Shown piece by piece: positions 38,201-46,923 of a DNA stretch of 63,940 nucleotides. Location of the stretch: NCBI RefSeq assembly GCF_001010355.1, contig NZ_JPLA01000060.1, forward strand, positions 1 to 63,940, given 5' to 3'. A program made the position numbers and the translations under genes. The notes under the pieces were generated by a model. The model ran no database searches. It saw only the letters and a program-made list of their open reading frames with translations, and had not been told where the DNA came from. Position 1 is the stretch's first letter. The number at the start of each line of letters is the position of its first letter. The stretch is from Dyella japonica DSM 16301. GTDB taxonomy: Bacteria > Pseudomonadota > Gammaproteobacteria > Xanthomonadales > Rhodanobacteraceae.

Positions 38201-39642
38201 TCACGCAACTGCCTGGCAGCGGACTTTCCACCGCCGTGCAGAACGTCGTGCAGCAACAGCTCGTGCCGATCCGCACGCGCATTGCGCAAATCCAGGCCTT
38301 CGTCGATGACATCAGGCGCATTCCGGCCATGGTGGCTCCGGCCGAAGCGCTGTTCAACGCGGTATCCGAGCTGCTGGTTCCGCCCGAGCAATTGGCGGAC
38401 CTGCTCAAGAACGAAGCCGATGTGCAGGCCAAGATCCAGGCCGTGGGCAACGCGCTGACGGACTTCCAGGCGGCCTTCGACAAGATCAATCTGTTTGCCG
38501 GCGGCGTGCGCGGCACCGTGGACAAGATTGCCGCCACACTGCGCGCCATCACCGACAAGGCGGCGGACATCGCGAGCTTGCTGTCCTCGCTGCTCGGCGA
38601 CGAGATCACCGTGCATTTTGACTGGCACCCCACCATCAAGCCCTGGCCCGATCCGTCCAACTCGCTGTACGGCGCGCTGGGCACGCTGTTCCAGCCGCAC
38701 GATGTGGATGCCTTCATCGTCTCGGTCGAAGCCAAGGTGAAGAAGAGCACGGGCGAGGCCAGCGTGAAGGTGCTGTGCGGCTTGCGCGCTTTCGACCTGA
38801 TCCTGCTGGGCGAGAAGCTGGGTTTCATGAAGCTCGCGTTCGAGAAGATCGAGTTTCGTGCCGACTCCTCGGCCAAGATGGACGTGGACGTGAAGTTCGA
38901 CGGCATCCACTTCATCGGGCCATTGAAGTTCGTAGAAACACTGAAGGACCTGATCCCGCTGGATGGCTTTTCCGATCCACCTTCGCTGGATATCTCCGAG
39001 AAAGGCATCGACGCGAGCTTCTCGATGGCCTTGCCGAACCTGGCCGTCGGCGTGCTCAACCTGAGCAATCTGAGTCTCGGCGCGGGTTTCACCGTGCCTT
39101 TCATCGGCCAGCCGCTGTCGGTGCGCTTCAACTTCTGCACGCGCGATCAACCGTTCTGCCTGACCGTATCGATGTTCGGCGGCGGCGGTTTCTTCGGCAT
39201 CACCATCGATCCGCACGGCGTGCAGTTGATGGAGGCGGCGTTTGAGTTTGGCGCCGCCATCGCGGTGGACTTCGGCGTGGCATCTGGCGGCGTGCACGTG
39301 ATGGCCGGCATCTACTTCCGCATGGAAAAGGACGCCTGCCAGCTGACCGGCTACTTCCGCCTGGGCGGCAACGTGAGCGTGCTCGGCATCGTCTCGGTGT
39401 CGATCGAGCTTTACCTCGCACTGAGCTACGACAGCGGTACCGGCAAGGCCAAGGGCGAAGCCACGCTCACGATCTCGGTGAGCCTGTTCATGTTCTCGGT
39501 CAGCGCGTCGATCCACTGCGAGCGCAGCTTCGCCGGTTCCAACGGCGATCCCTCGTTTGCCGCACTGATGGGACCGGATGCCGGGCCCGTCACCGACGAC
39601 ACGCCATACCCCTGGCGCGACTACGTCAACGCTTTCGCCTGA
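35290..39642 (+). CDS. Giant uncharacterised protein A of a two-gene operon
   Basis: A 1450-residue protein without signal peptide or confident named domain. Visible parts are a basic N-terminus, an alpha/beta region to about residue 850 (SAMALYGVVG, LPYRLILSPNE, LWHTRLGYLDSKTG, PFRYVGTDLDGRD), a long amphipathic helical region (about 857-1100, LGQLESMAAKAAQSALEQAI-like heptads) and a C-terminal stretch (about 1100-1420) of alternating hydrophobic beta strands rich in Gly (SMFGGGGFFGITIDPHG, GTGKAKGEATLTISVSLFMF). The last part looks like a groove or barrel-forming sheet. Relatives of this kind appear to me in other bacteria as hypothetical proteins. It is followed 32 bp later by protein B. 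Confidence 0.85.
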   Translation: MPSKTRRGATIQRDLAELANDPRFVAGFDRAQLTRIEPVVGGIAAVVDLGQSVIRSDDFLSINFSLINLDVVAPDGHGPATLKAKQGKTGYIVLRFAPQSISEEVYYQAPTTGIKDKDPQCPPTSPPANTAGEPPRYPPIPSRIANGSRAVFRYDAKLLADAGMPSVPYTLQGILDACLHLPLSITANAARAPVRRIVVGPLTGVLQKRQRAAFAALTPGQRARTLVTTLRNLRVAQNSGAEGLHLLLRRAELRADQLAMPAEQAGPEVLEPGRPVPGTIRPATHQSLHSASAMALYGVVGSAGLEITKVPPSWYLRPPIPTLPSATQTSLELPYRLILSPNETGRFVHTSVSQTFTPTGCTPLWHTRLGYLDSKTGVVQEGPNSGTQVRAVWARFGPQSVPATFDPGIPKLATTPAPNTVPFRMTLDDRDRFNIVHESSNFRIPDGNQEPIECNRLMLSALGGWLDARGAWKVPAGLSVEEWVHQATQARDHYVKVVYKGYLCPFGHQVSLVKVSERKFHHDRPGNPAYLRQRTFIIVREPVHSYPTMTVPSSDAIAGDADSGYTRYFHRQFPFSQIRCLTHVTPDLQDPTGKQVDGKGMQMFWPCVDAGTPFPFRYVGTDLDGRDVAFELPGIFIDNALANPSPYGDRSDAEANYEKVQNDWYTDANKPWRKASTRRQRVCMAPSQKPGDTTCELDEIEFGMEVRQLRHDPATRSGPLTYPSIRQASAFIPSLTYLTGGKTGSELKWNKQYAARAKDFDKGEVFADIASGPDLDFTSKGDRSGGFVQPNLRPSGISRLAGPITGDVAGFNSGAFDGSQAFSAIVNPVLFGCIPLGELLNLVNIDTDGIDRLPKFVSEAADALQDFIGALGNTNDLLGQLESMAAKAAQSALEQAINLAFEQIKPQIQALDATTAALASKLDQAVDVGKDLIDAIKAADAFKPPASGLTTALNNMQGELGTLLAAVNLRITQLPGSGLSTAVQNVVQQQLVPIRTRIAQIQAFVDDIRRIPAMVAPAEALFNAVSELLVPPEQLADLLKNEADVQAKIQAVGNALTDFQAAFDKINLFAGGVRGTVDKIAATLRAITDKAADIASLLSSLLGDEITVHFDWHPTIKPWPDPSNSLYGALGTLFQPHDVDAFIVSVEAKVKKSTGEASVKVLCGLRAFDLILLGEKLGFMKLAFEKIEFRADSSAKMDVDVKFDGIHFIGPLKFVETLKDLIPLDGFSDPPSLDISEKGIDASFSMALPNLAVGVLNLSNLSLGAGFTVPFIGQPLSVRFNFCTRDQPFCLTVSMFGGGGFFGITIDPHGVQLMEAAFEFGAAIAVDFGVASGGVHVMAGIYFRMEKDACQLTGYFRLGGNVSVLGIVSVSIELYLALSYDSGTGKAKGEATLTISVSLFMFSVSASIHCERSFAGSNGDPSFAALMGPDAGPVTDDTPYPWRDYVNAFA

Positions 39643-39674
39643 GCGAAAGGAACCACGCTCGCAAGGAGACGATC

Positions 39675-42600
39675 ATGGCGGAGAAACTGGTCTGGACCGT
39701 GTTGCCCTATGGCTTTGACAGCCATGGCCAACTGCGCGTCTCCATCGTGCTTTCACCCAGGCTCACGCCGGACCCGGACAGCGGCAATGCGCAGGCGCTG
39801 CTGTCGGGCTATCCGGATTTCCTCGACTGGCCAAAGACGCTGGCGCAGATCGCTTTCAAATTGAAGACGGATAGCACCACCTTCGATCTCAAACTCGACG
39901 AAGCCGCCAAGAGCGTCATCTGGAAGAAACTGTTCACGCCGGACATGAGCGTGGCGCCGTTCGTATACACGGACATGAGCCAGCACAACCTCAACTCCTT
40001 TCCGGTGCGCCATGTGGTGCGTTTCCTGAAGGATCACTATGGCGACCTCGCTGCGCAGCAGGGACTGGATCGCCCTGCCCTGTTTCCCATCGGCGGCAGT
40101 CCGTTCAAGCCGATGATCACGCAGGCGGCCGGCGGCGAACGTTGGGGCCGGCGCAAGTACGACAACCGCCGACCCAACGGCATCGGCGATCTGCTGGTGA
40201 ACAGCGATATCGATCGACGCGTGCGCGGAGAGTACTTCGGCAAGCAAAGCAAATATGTGCCCGAACAAATCGTCGGCATCGACGGCCGCCCCACCGCCAA
40301 CAAAAAGCACACACCGACCCGCGCGCTGCCGGCTGATCTGCCCCCAGGCCTCAAGAACCTGTTCGGCAAGAGCACGCCGGCTTACGCGCTCTACCAGGCG
40401 AACCGGTTCTATTCACGGGTAGACACGCCGCCGTCCTACGCGCCCTACCCCGATCCCACTGCAACAAAGCAACCCCTGCCGACGCCGAAGTACGACTTCC
40501 ACAAGGTGGTGGGCTCGTTCGGCGATGCACCGGCGATGATGCGCACGCTCGGCCTGGTGATCGATGCCTCCGTGGTCGGCGCAGAACAACTCATCGAACA
40601 GGGGCGGGCCAACGCCGCCGGCATCACTGGCACCATGCAACTCGAGGTCAAGCACCGCGGACACAGCACCGCCGAAGACTCCACACCGCGCACGGCCTGG
40701 CACCTCACCGGCAGGCGCTTCATCGTGCGCAGCCGCACGGCCACCGATGTCACCGATGGCTTTCTGGCGCTGGCCGGCGCGATGGAAGTGGCGCGCTCGG
40801 ATGATGCCAAAGCCGCTGACGACAAGTCGCCCTTCAGCCTGGTCCAGGTCGACGCCGACGGTTCAGCGATCAAGACGGTCAACTTCGTCAACAGCACGCT
40901 CACCCACCTGCAGAACACACCCGACGCGGACGACGACGACGCGCTCGGCAAACCGGCCGGTATCGCCTACACCACCAACAACAACCAGGAAGCCACGCCC
41001 GCGCTGCGCTCGGCCGGCATCACCGTGACGCGCCACAACCGCGCCACCGACCTGGCCGCGGATCTCGCCGCGCATTCGCTCAAGAACGATGCACTGGACG
41101 ACGCCAGCCAGTCCTCGAACGTGCTGCTCTACGCCGAAGATGTGCTGCGCGGCTTCCGCGTGGACGTGCGCGAAAAGCGCACCAACCAGTGGCGCTCGCT
41201 ATGCGCCCGCATCGCCAACTATCGCGCCACCGATGACCAATCGCCGCTGATCGATGACGTGCACGACGAAGGCTGCGTGCAGGGTCCATCGACCACCACC
41301 CAAGCCGCGCCCGATGACGTCGACAACAACAAGGACACCCAGGATCACTACCTGCACGAGGCGCTGTTCAAATGGGCCGGCTGGAGTCTGGTGGCCGAAC
41401 GCCCCGGCAAGCGCATCGTGCCGGTCAACGAACACGGTCTGATCCAGGAAGAAACCGTGCAGGCGCAAAGCGATGCCGATGCCGCCGACGGGGCGTCGCC
41501 CATGTTGACGCGAACCCATTGGCAACCTGGCACGCTGCCGCGCCTTCGCTTTGGCGAAACCTATCGGCTGCGCGCACGCACGGTCGACCTCGCCGGCAAC
41601 AGCCTGAAGCTCACCGACAAGTCGATCGCCGACCTGGAGCAGGCCAGCGACGAAATCACCTATCGCCGCCTGGAACCGGTGGACCCACCCGTACTCTCGC
41701 TGCACGGTCGCGTATCGGAAGGCGAGTCACTGGAGCGCGCTGTGATCCGCTCCGATGTGGTGGCGACGGATGCCGGCTTCCAGAGCCTGTCCACCAGCGA
41801 ATACATCGCGCAAGGTCCCTATGCGCTCAACGATCCGCTGGTCAGCGGCTTCGCCTATGTCGACGTGAATCTGCGCCACGTGGTACCGCCCAAAACCTCG
41901 CAGACGCTGGCCGAGCAGCACGGTTGCTTCGACGACGCCTTCGATGCGCCGGTCGGCCCCGGCAAGAACGCCGCCATCCACCAGGCCTTCGAGCTGATCG
42001 CCAAGCGCGAAGCCGGCACCCTGTATGACGGCGGCGCGGCGGTGAAAATCATCACGCCCGCCATCGATGGGGCATCCAAAGAACAGGCACTGACGCAGTC
42101 GCCTCCGGAAGGTTTCCGACTGCAGCCGGGCGAGTATCTGGTGCACACGGAGGACCGCCTCGCAACACCTTACCTGCCCGACCCCGCGGCAGCGGCCGTG
42201 GTGTTGCGCGGCGTGCCGGGCATCGTCGCGCCGGTGGTGATCGACGCCGCCGACAACGTCCACGCCGATTACATTCCACTCACCCAGGAACTGGTGCTCT
42301 ACGTACCCTTGAAAGGCACGTGGCCGGAAGTCGATGGATTTCGCATGGCCATTGTCGAACTGGCGGAACAGATCGACGCGGTGCCATGCACGGACACGGT
42401 CGATGTGGCGCACGCCGTTCCCACCTGGGACAGCGCCAAACGCACGCTGACGATCTTCCTGCGCAAGGGCGAGATTGCGCCGGTGCGCTATTCAACAGGC
42501 ATCCGCGTCGACCATATCCTCAAGATGGGTTTGCCCGCCTGGACCAGCACGCCGCTGGGCGGTGTGTGGGCGGCCATCCTCGGCATCTGCGGCGCCAACT

Positions 42601-44390
42601 GGACGATGACGCCCGACCGCACGCTCACCCTCGTGCACGCCACCCAGCATCCCGTGTGTGAGCCGACCTTCCTCACCATCAACGGCCATCGCGACAACGG
42701 CGCCACCTGGATCGACTTCCAGCGCGAAACGTTTGTGCGCTATCACGCGCGCAGCACCGGTCAGCTCGAAGTGATGGCCGACTGGATGGAATGGATCGAC
42801 GACGTGGCCTCCGGCAAGCCGCCCTACCGCAAGCATGTCACTGCGCGGCTCAAGCCCGTGCGCATCGAACAACCAGGCATCGCGGCCAGCGAGCCTACCA
42901 AGTCGGACTATGGCTTCCTCGGCCCCGTGCCCGACAGCGACACGGTCCGCCCGCATGTGCGCCACGATTTCGGCGACCAGAAGTTCCGCTTCGTACGCTA
43001 CAGCCTGCTGGCGACCACGCGCTTTCGGGAATACCTGCCGCCATCGATCACGGCGGACCCGGCCCAGGTGACGCGACAAGGCCAACCCTGGTTGCAACAT
43101 GCACTCGCGTTGCCGGCGAACTACTACGACGACGCCGTCGAAGCCACCGACATCGCATGCGGCGCACCGCTGCTCCAATCGAACGTTGCACCGCAGGGCT
43201 ATATCGTTCCCGCCTCGGGCCGCCCGCAACCGCCGCACCTGGTCTACATCATGCCCACGCAACACTGGTCCGACTCGGAGGTCGGCGGCGTGCATCGCGT
43301 GGTACGCGACGGCGGCACCTTGCGCATCTACCTGGAGCGCCCCTGGTTCACCTCCGGCGACGGCGAGCTGCTGGGCGTTGTGGTGATCTCCGGCAGTGAT
43401 CCCAGGACACTGGCCAAACTGACCGACCCGGGCGACGCCTTCGTCAGCCAATGGGGACAGGATCCGTTGTTCGACTCCACGCTGCCGCGCGGCACGCTCA
43501 CCGCCTCCGCATTCCCCAACGCCGTCTACACGCAAACCGAGTTCCTGCCCGAAGCCAATCAGGACATGCTGATCGCGGGCCATCGTGTCTACTTCGATGC
43601 GGATCGCAACGAGTGGTTTGCCGATGTGCGCATCGACGCCGGCGACAGCTACATGCCCTTCGTTCGACTGTGCCTCGTGCGCTATCAGCCGTATGCCAGC
43701 TACGACACGCGCCTGTCGACCGTCGTGGTCGCGCCCTATGCGCAACTCCTGCCGCGCCGTCGCATCGACCTATCGAAAGCGCGCGATGCGTATACGTTCA
43801 AGGTCTATGGCCCGGAGCCCACGCAAGGCGCGGGCTCCACCGCCGCCATGTATCCAGGCGTGTCGTCCATCCTGACCGAGTACTTCGGCCCCGGACCCGG
43901 CCACAACCGCATCGAAGTCGTGCTGCAATGGCAGAACACGACCTTCGACACCGACCTCGATTGGTACGACGTCCCCAACCAGACCCACCCCAGCGGCGAC
44001 GCCACCCCGCAACAAGCCGTACTCGGCCTGCTCGACCAGATCGGCGCCACCATGCTGACGGGCTTCGCTCAAGTGGAACCAGTTTCAACGACCGCACCCG
44101 CGCTGACCCGGGAGGCGGCGACCGCCAACGTTTCGCAAGCCGCAAAGATCACCCACCTCACCCCAGACCTGATCGCACAACTGGTCTCGCTGGACACCTG
44201 TGTCTGGGTAGGTCGTATCAGCATCCCCGCCAACCTGCAGGGCAAGCGCCTGCGCCTGATGCTGCGCGAATACGAACGGCATCTATCGGACCAGGAAGTT
44301 GTTGTGCAGCCGTTTTCGCATCATCAGCCTAAGGTGGTTGAGCGGCTGGTCTTTGCGAGGGAGTTTCCGTTGGGGCCTGCCATCACGTGA
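39675..44390 (+). CDS. Giant uncharacterised protein B of a two-gene operon
   Basis: A 1571-residue protein, no signal peptide. It opens with EKLVWTVLPYGFDSHGQLRV and SIVLSPRLTPD, followed by FPDFLDWP-like GYPDFLDWPKTLAQIAFK. Later landmarks are PRLRFGETYRLRARTVDLAG (about 617-640), VSEGESLERAVIRS, RPWFTSGDGELLGVVV (about 1220), VSQWGQDPLF and ADVRIDAGDSYMPFVRL. It seems to be a chain of beta-rich domains, not a known enzyme. The ribosome site AAGGAG precedes the start, and the gene follows protein A at 32 bp, so they are one transcript. No function can be assigned; a large two-part assembly is the simplest idea. Confidence 0.85.
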   Translation: MAEKLVWTVLPYGFDSHGQLRVSIVLSPRLTPDPDSGNAQALLSGYPDFLDWPKTLAQIAFKLKTDSTTFDLKLDEAAKSVIWKKLFTPDMSVAPFVYTDMSQHNLNSFPVRHVVRFLKDHYGDLAAQQGLDRPALFPIGGSPFKPMITQAAGGERWGRRKYDNRRPNGIGDLLVNSDIDRRVRGEYFGKQSKYVPEQIVGIDGRPTANKKHTPTRALPADLPPGLKNLFGKSTPAYALYQANRFYSRVDTPPSYAPYPDPTATKQPLPTPKYDFHKVVGSFGDAPAMMRTLGLVIDASVVGAEQLIEQGRANAAGITGTMQLEVKHRGHSTAEDSTPRTAWHLTGRRFIVRSRTATDVTDGFLALAGAMEVARSDDAKAADDKSPFSLVQVDADGSAIKTVNFVNSTLTHLQNTPDADDDDALGKPAGIAYTTNNNQEATPALRSAGITVTRHNRATDLAADLAAHSLKNDALDDASQSSNVLLYAEDVLRGFRVDVREKRTNQWRSLCARIANYRATDDQSPLIDDVHDEGCVQGPSTTTQAAPDDVDNNKDTQDHYLHEALFKWAGWSLVAERPGKRIVPVNEHGLIQEETVQAQSDADAADGASPMLTRTHWQPGTLPRLRFGETYRLRARTVDLAGNSLKLTDKSIADLEQASDEITYRRLEPVDPPVLSLHGRVSEGESLERAVIRSDVVATDAGFQSLSTSEYIAQGPYALNDPLVSGFAYVDVNLRHVVPPKTSQTLAEQHGCFDDAFDAPVGPGKNAAIHQAFELIAKREAGTLYDGGAAVKIITPAIDGASKEQALTQSPPEGFRLQPGEYLVHTEDRLATPYLPDPAAAAVVLRGVPGIVAPVVIDAADNVHADYIPLTQELVLYVPLKGTWPEVDGFRMAIVELAEQIDAVPCTDTVDVAHAVPTWDSAKRTLTIFLRKGEIAPVRYSTGIRVDHILKMGLPAWTSTPLGGVWAAILGICGANWTMTPDRTLTLVHATQHPVCEPTFLTINGHRDNGATWIDFQRETFVRYHARSTGQLEVMADWMEWIDDVASGKPPYRKHVTARLKPVRIEQPGIAASEPTKSDYGFLGPVPDSDTVRPHVRHDFGDQKFRFVRYSLLATTRFREYLPPSITADPAQVTRQGQPWLQHALALPANYYDDAVEATDIACGAPLLQSNVAPQGYIVPASGRPQPPHLVYIMPTQHWSDSEVGGVHRVVRDGGTLRIYLERPWFTSGDGELLGVVVISGSDPRTLAKLTDPGDAFVSQWGQDPLFDSTLPRGTLTASAFPNAVYTQTEFLPEANQDMLIAGHRVYFDADRNEWFADVRIDAGDSYMPFVRLCLVRYQPYASYDTRLSTVVVAPYAQLLPRRRIDLSKARDAYTFKVYGPEPTQGAGSTAAMYPGVSSILTEYFGPGPGHNRIEVVLQWQNTTFDTDLDWYDVPNQTHPSGDATPQQAVLGLLDQIGATMLTGFAQVEPVSTTAPALTREAATANVSQAAKITHLTPDLIAQLVSLDTCVWVGRISIPANLQGKRLRLMLREYERHLSDQEVVVQPFSHHQPKVVERLVFAREFPLGPAIT

Positions 44391-44444
44391 CCTCACGTTG
44401 CATCGCGGGGTGGCGAGAAGGCAGTAAAAGGCAGGCCAATGCCG

Positions 44445-44495
44445 GGGTCAGAGTGGACTTTCCACGAAAGCTGGAAGGAAAGTGCACTCTGACCC
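44445..44495. repeat. REP/MITE-like palindrome, copy 1
   Basis: Arms GGGTCAGAGTGGACTTTCC (44445-44463) and GGAAAGTGCACTCTGACCC (44477-44495) pair over 19 positions with one mismatch and a 13-base loop, followed by AAGTTTT. It is the best complete copy of a repeat that recurs at 46.2, 53.3, 54.5 and 57.5 kb. It lies just after the giant operon and may also terminate its transcript. Confidence 0.85.
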
Positions 44496-44695
44496 AAGTT
44501 TTCCGACCGCAGTTTTCCTAACTTCTAGCCAAAGATCGGCGCGACCGATTGAATTCGGATGACTCCAATCTCGCTGCAGGTTTGTTCACTGCACGCATCG
44601 GAGAAAGTGTCAGAGACAATAGCGGAGAAAATCCCTGGCTGCGCCCGTGGACTATTCCGGTGGATAATTTTCCTGCACTGGAATGGCTGATTTCC

Positions 44696-45160
44696 TTACC
44701 GGCGGCTGCCGATAACCAGTTCGTACTCGTCACTGCTCTTCTGCTCAACGTGCTGTCCTGAGACAGGAACCGAGTAGACGGCCTGATCGACTCCGCTGGC
44801 CCTTGAGTACCCGTTTGCTCGGAGCCACTGCAATACTTCAGTCGCGAACTGCATCGACTCGGAATCTCCGAGTACGGAAGTAACGGACACTTTCGCGCTG
44901 GTAGGTATGTGCAGCCGGATCTCTTGCCCCACCTGATCCGTCATGTGCCTGATAGAAGGTTCAATCGTTACGTTCTGAGCAGTGATTCCACCAGACTGGT
45001 TGTAGCTCACAACTGAGCTCTGCACTCCAGCCGGCGCGGGAGCATCTGTCTTGAGGAGTGAAAGCGTTCCGGTCAAGGCGCTCACAACTCCAGCAACTCC
45101 TACGACCCACCAAAAGACTGACTTCGCGCCGATCGTTCTTCCACTGCTTTTCGTCTGCAT
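44696..45160 (-). CDS. Single-pass membrane protein of unknown function
   Basis: A 154-residue protein. One membrane helix lies near the N-terminus (SVFWWVVGVAGVVSALTGTL, about 14-33), then a short linker, then a small soluble domain with QSGGITAQNVTIEP and IPTSAKVSVTSVLGDSESMQ, ending SSDEYELVIGSRR. The ATG at 45160 has an AGG-type site. I recognise no family, but the residue pattern is clearly protein-like. It is alone between a REP copy and a gene-poor stretch. Low confidence in any role. Confidence 0.65.
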   Translation of the reverse strand: MQTKSSGRTIGAKSVFWWVVGVAGVVSALTGTLSLLKTDAPAPAGVQSSVVSYNQSGGITAQNVTIEPSIRHMTDQVGQEIRLHIPTSAKVSVTSVLGDSESMQFATEVLQWLRANGYSRASGVDQAVYSVPVSGQHVEQKSSDEYELVIGSRR

Positions 45161-45617
45161 ATCTGCCTGGCCTCATGAATTGAATTTCCATGCAGGGGGC
45201 CTTGCTTGTTTGCAGGGCGCGACGTCGCGGCTAAAACAGCCGACCCGAGGAATGCGTGGAGAATCTGCGCCTGTATCGGCCGTCCATTCGAAATCTTTGC
45301 ACGACTCTGGAGGCCTTATTCGAGGTACCCAAAACGGCAACGCATACATCTGACCATAGCCTGAGACGGTCGCGTGCGCTCGCCTCCATCATCAGAAATT
45401 GCTCTGCAGAAACACGAGGCGCCCGATATGCGACGGGCCCCACAAAAGCATGCTTTGTCTTATTTGTGGCATCGCAAAAACATACGCGTATATCGCAAGA
45501 TGCCGTGGGCTCACTCCCCTACCCCAGCCCATCAATACAAGTAGAGCCACATACCGGCCGATAGCGCCGACGGGCTTCTATTCCTCTGAATATTTCAATA
45601 TGGGCGTTAGGTCACTA
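45161..45617. other. Gene-poor stretch before sigma-factor gene
   Basis: About 450 bp. The frames here are short shadows, and I see no tRNA, terminator or known motif. It must hold the promoters of the two divergent neighbours. Confidence 0.4.
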
Positions 45618-46184
45618 ATGAAGACCCGTTCCCACCGAGAGCAGGACACCGAGGCCATGGACAGGCTGCTCCTTAAGCGCATCGCCGATGGCGATCGAGA
45701 CGCGCTGGCGACGCTCTATTACAACTATCACGAGAGACTTTGTGAGTTTCTCTATCGCCTGACCCGACATGCAGAAATCATCGATGAGGTGATCAATGAA
45801 TGCTTCTGGGTCGTCTGGCAAAAGGCATCGGAGTTTCGACAGGCGTCCCCTGTCTCCATCTCGATCTTGGGCATCGCCTATCGCGCAGGGCTGAAGGCGC
45901 TACACCGACGTGGCGCTGAACTTATCGATGGCGATTGCTTCACTCAAGATCTGACGCCCGCGCCCAACGCCGGGAAGCATTGCCAGTTGAGGGATCGGAT
46001 CACTCATGGCCTGGCCCGCCTCACCGCCGACCAGCGTCTGGTATTTGAGCTGGTGTACGGCGCAGGTCATAGCTTGGACGACATAGCCACGATCACTGGC
46101 ATACCTTTGTGCACCGTAAAGGCGCGCTTGCTCCAAGCCAAAGCCAGCTTGCGCCACGTGCTGCCCTTCCTGGCCGGTGACTGA
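45618..46184 (+). CDS. ECF-like RNA polymerase sigma factor
   Basis: A 188-residue protein of the sigma-70 ECF class. Region 2 is YYNYHERLCEFLYRLTRHAE and VINECFWVVWQKASEF; region 4 is LTADQRLVFELVYGAGHSLD and ITGIPLCTVKARLLQAKASL. The start is uncertain: ATGs at 45600 and 45618 are in frame, and the second follows an AGG. The spacer between regions 2 and 4 is longer than average. No anti-sigma factor with membrane helix is next to it; the following gene is an unrelated unknown. Its regulon cannot be told from this window. Confidence 0.8.
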   Translation: MKTRSHREQDTEAMDRLLLKRIADGDRDALATLYYNYHERLCEFLYRLTRHAEIIDEVINECFWVVWQKASEFRQASPVSISILGIAYRAGLKALHRRGAELIDGDCFTQDLTPAPNAGKHCQLRDRITHGLARLTADQRLVFELVYGAGHSLDDIATITGIPLCTVKARLLQAKASLRHVLPFLAGD

Positions 46185-46199
46185 AACAATGGAAACGGG

Positions 46200-46218
46200 G
46201 GTCAGAGTGGACTTTCCA
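46200..46218. repeat. REP/MITE-like half element, copy 2
   Basis: Only the left arm GGGTCAGAGTGGACTTTCC is present, identical to that of copy 1. The right arm is absent; the sequence turns to unrelated DNA after the arm. The break suggests a deletion or a recombination event at this point. Confidence 0.75.
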
Positions 46219-46455
46219 CTGATGCACGGGCCGGAGGCAGTTAAATCGCGATAACTACCACGTTCCGTAGGATGACGCAGCACTGACGCAGGGTCCTCAT
46301 AGCCCCAACGGCAAGCGTGGCAAATCCCTACCTGCAACCGATGCCGAGCGGCATTAGGGAGCGACGCTCCAGCGCCGATACCTAAGACGAGGAAGCCTTT
46401 CATTCAAGGATGCCCCGCCTAGCGACGGGTTCGTCAAGGACACCTGGAGAGACCC

Positions 46456-46920
46456 ATGCACATCCCGCCGATCAGGACGCCATCGCCCCGTTCCAACGGA
46501 GCCAAGTTGCAACGCCGGTATTCCAACGACAACGGCTACGTCGACAATCCCATCGAGAACAGCTCCACTCAAGCTGCCCTGGCGACTGCCTCCGACAAGG
46601 TCAAGCATGCGCTCAAGGGCGTCGACCTTACCCATATCCGTCCCACCCAACTCGCCAAACTCGCGTCAACGCTGTTTGCCGAAGGGCAGATCTCCTGCAT
46701 TTCGCTCGGGACGATGATGGTGCAGCAGGTGGACGGCGATGCGCCCATCAACGTACTGCAGGTGTTTCAGCGGCAGCGTGCCGCGCTGCAATCGATGAAG
46801 GGCCTGTCGTTCTTCAAGGAAAGCAACGCCGGCTATGCCGAGGTGGAAGCCACCACCAGTAAGCTGGCCGATTTCATCCGAGCCCTCACATCGTCGGCAG
46901 GCGTCGATGTGAGGGCCTGA
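46456..46920 (+). CDS. Hypothetical protein of 154 residues
   Basis: A soluble, helical protein with a Ser/Pro-rich N-terminus and then ALATASDKVKHALKGVDLTH and PTQLAKLASTLFAEGQISC. A TGGAGAG site stands before the ATG. No signal peptide, membrane helix or known domain. It converges with the TonB receptor gene, only three bases between the stops. Family unknown. Confidence 0.6.
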   Translation: MHIPPIRTPSPRSNGAKLQRRYSNDNGYVDNPIENSSTQAALATASDKVKHALKGVDLTHIRPTQLAKLASTLFAEGQISCISLGTMMVQQVDGDAPINVLQVFQRQRAALQSMKGLSFFKESNAGYAEVEATTSKLADFIRALTSSAGVDVRA

Positions 46921-46923
46921 GCA

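Noticed and set aside
37681..43745. Very long antisense frames inside the giant genes (for example 37681-39516 and 42492-43745, minus)
   Set aside because: Arg/His/Gln-rich composition typical of GC-rich shadow frames; the plus-strand genes have ribosome sites and protein-like composition.
44549..44761. A plus-strand 70-residue frame
   Set aside because: It overlaps a better minus-strand membrane-protein gene and the flank of REP copy 1, with no ribosome site.
44858..44872. CTCGGA-ATC-TCCGAG inverted repeat that resembles the fimbrial operator
   Set aside because: The spacer is 3 bases rather than 4, and it is inside a coding region.
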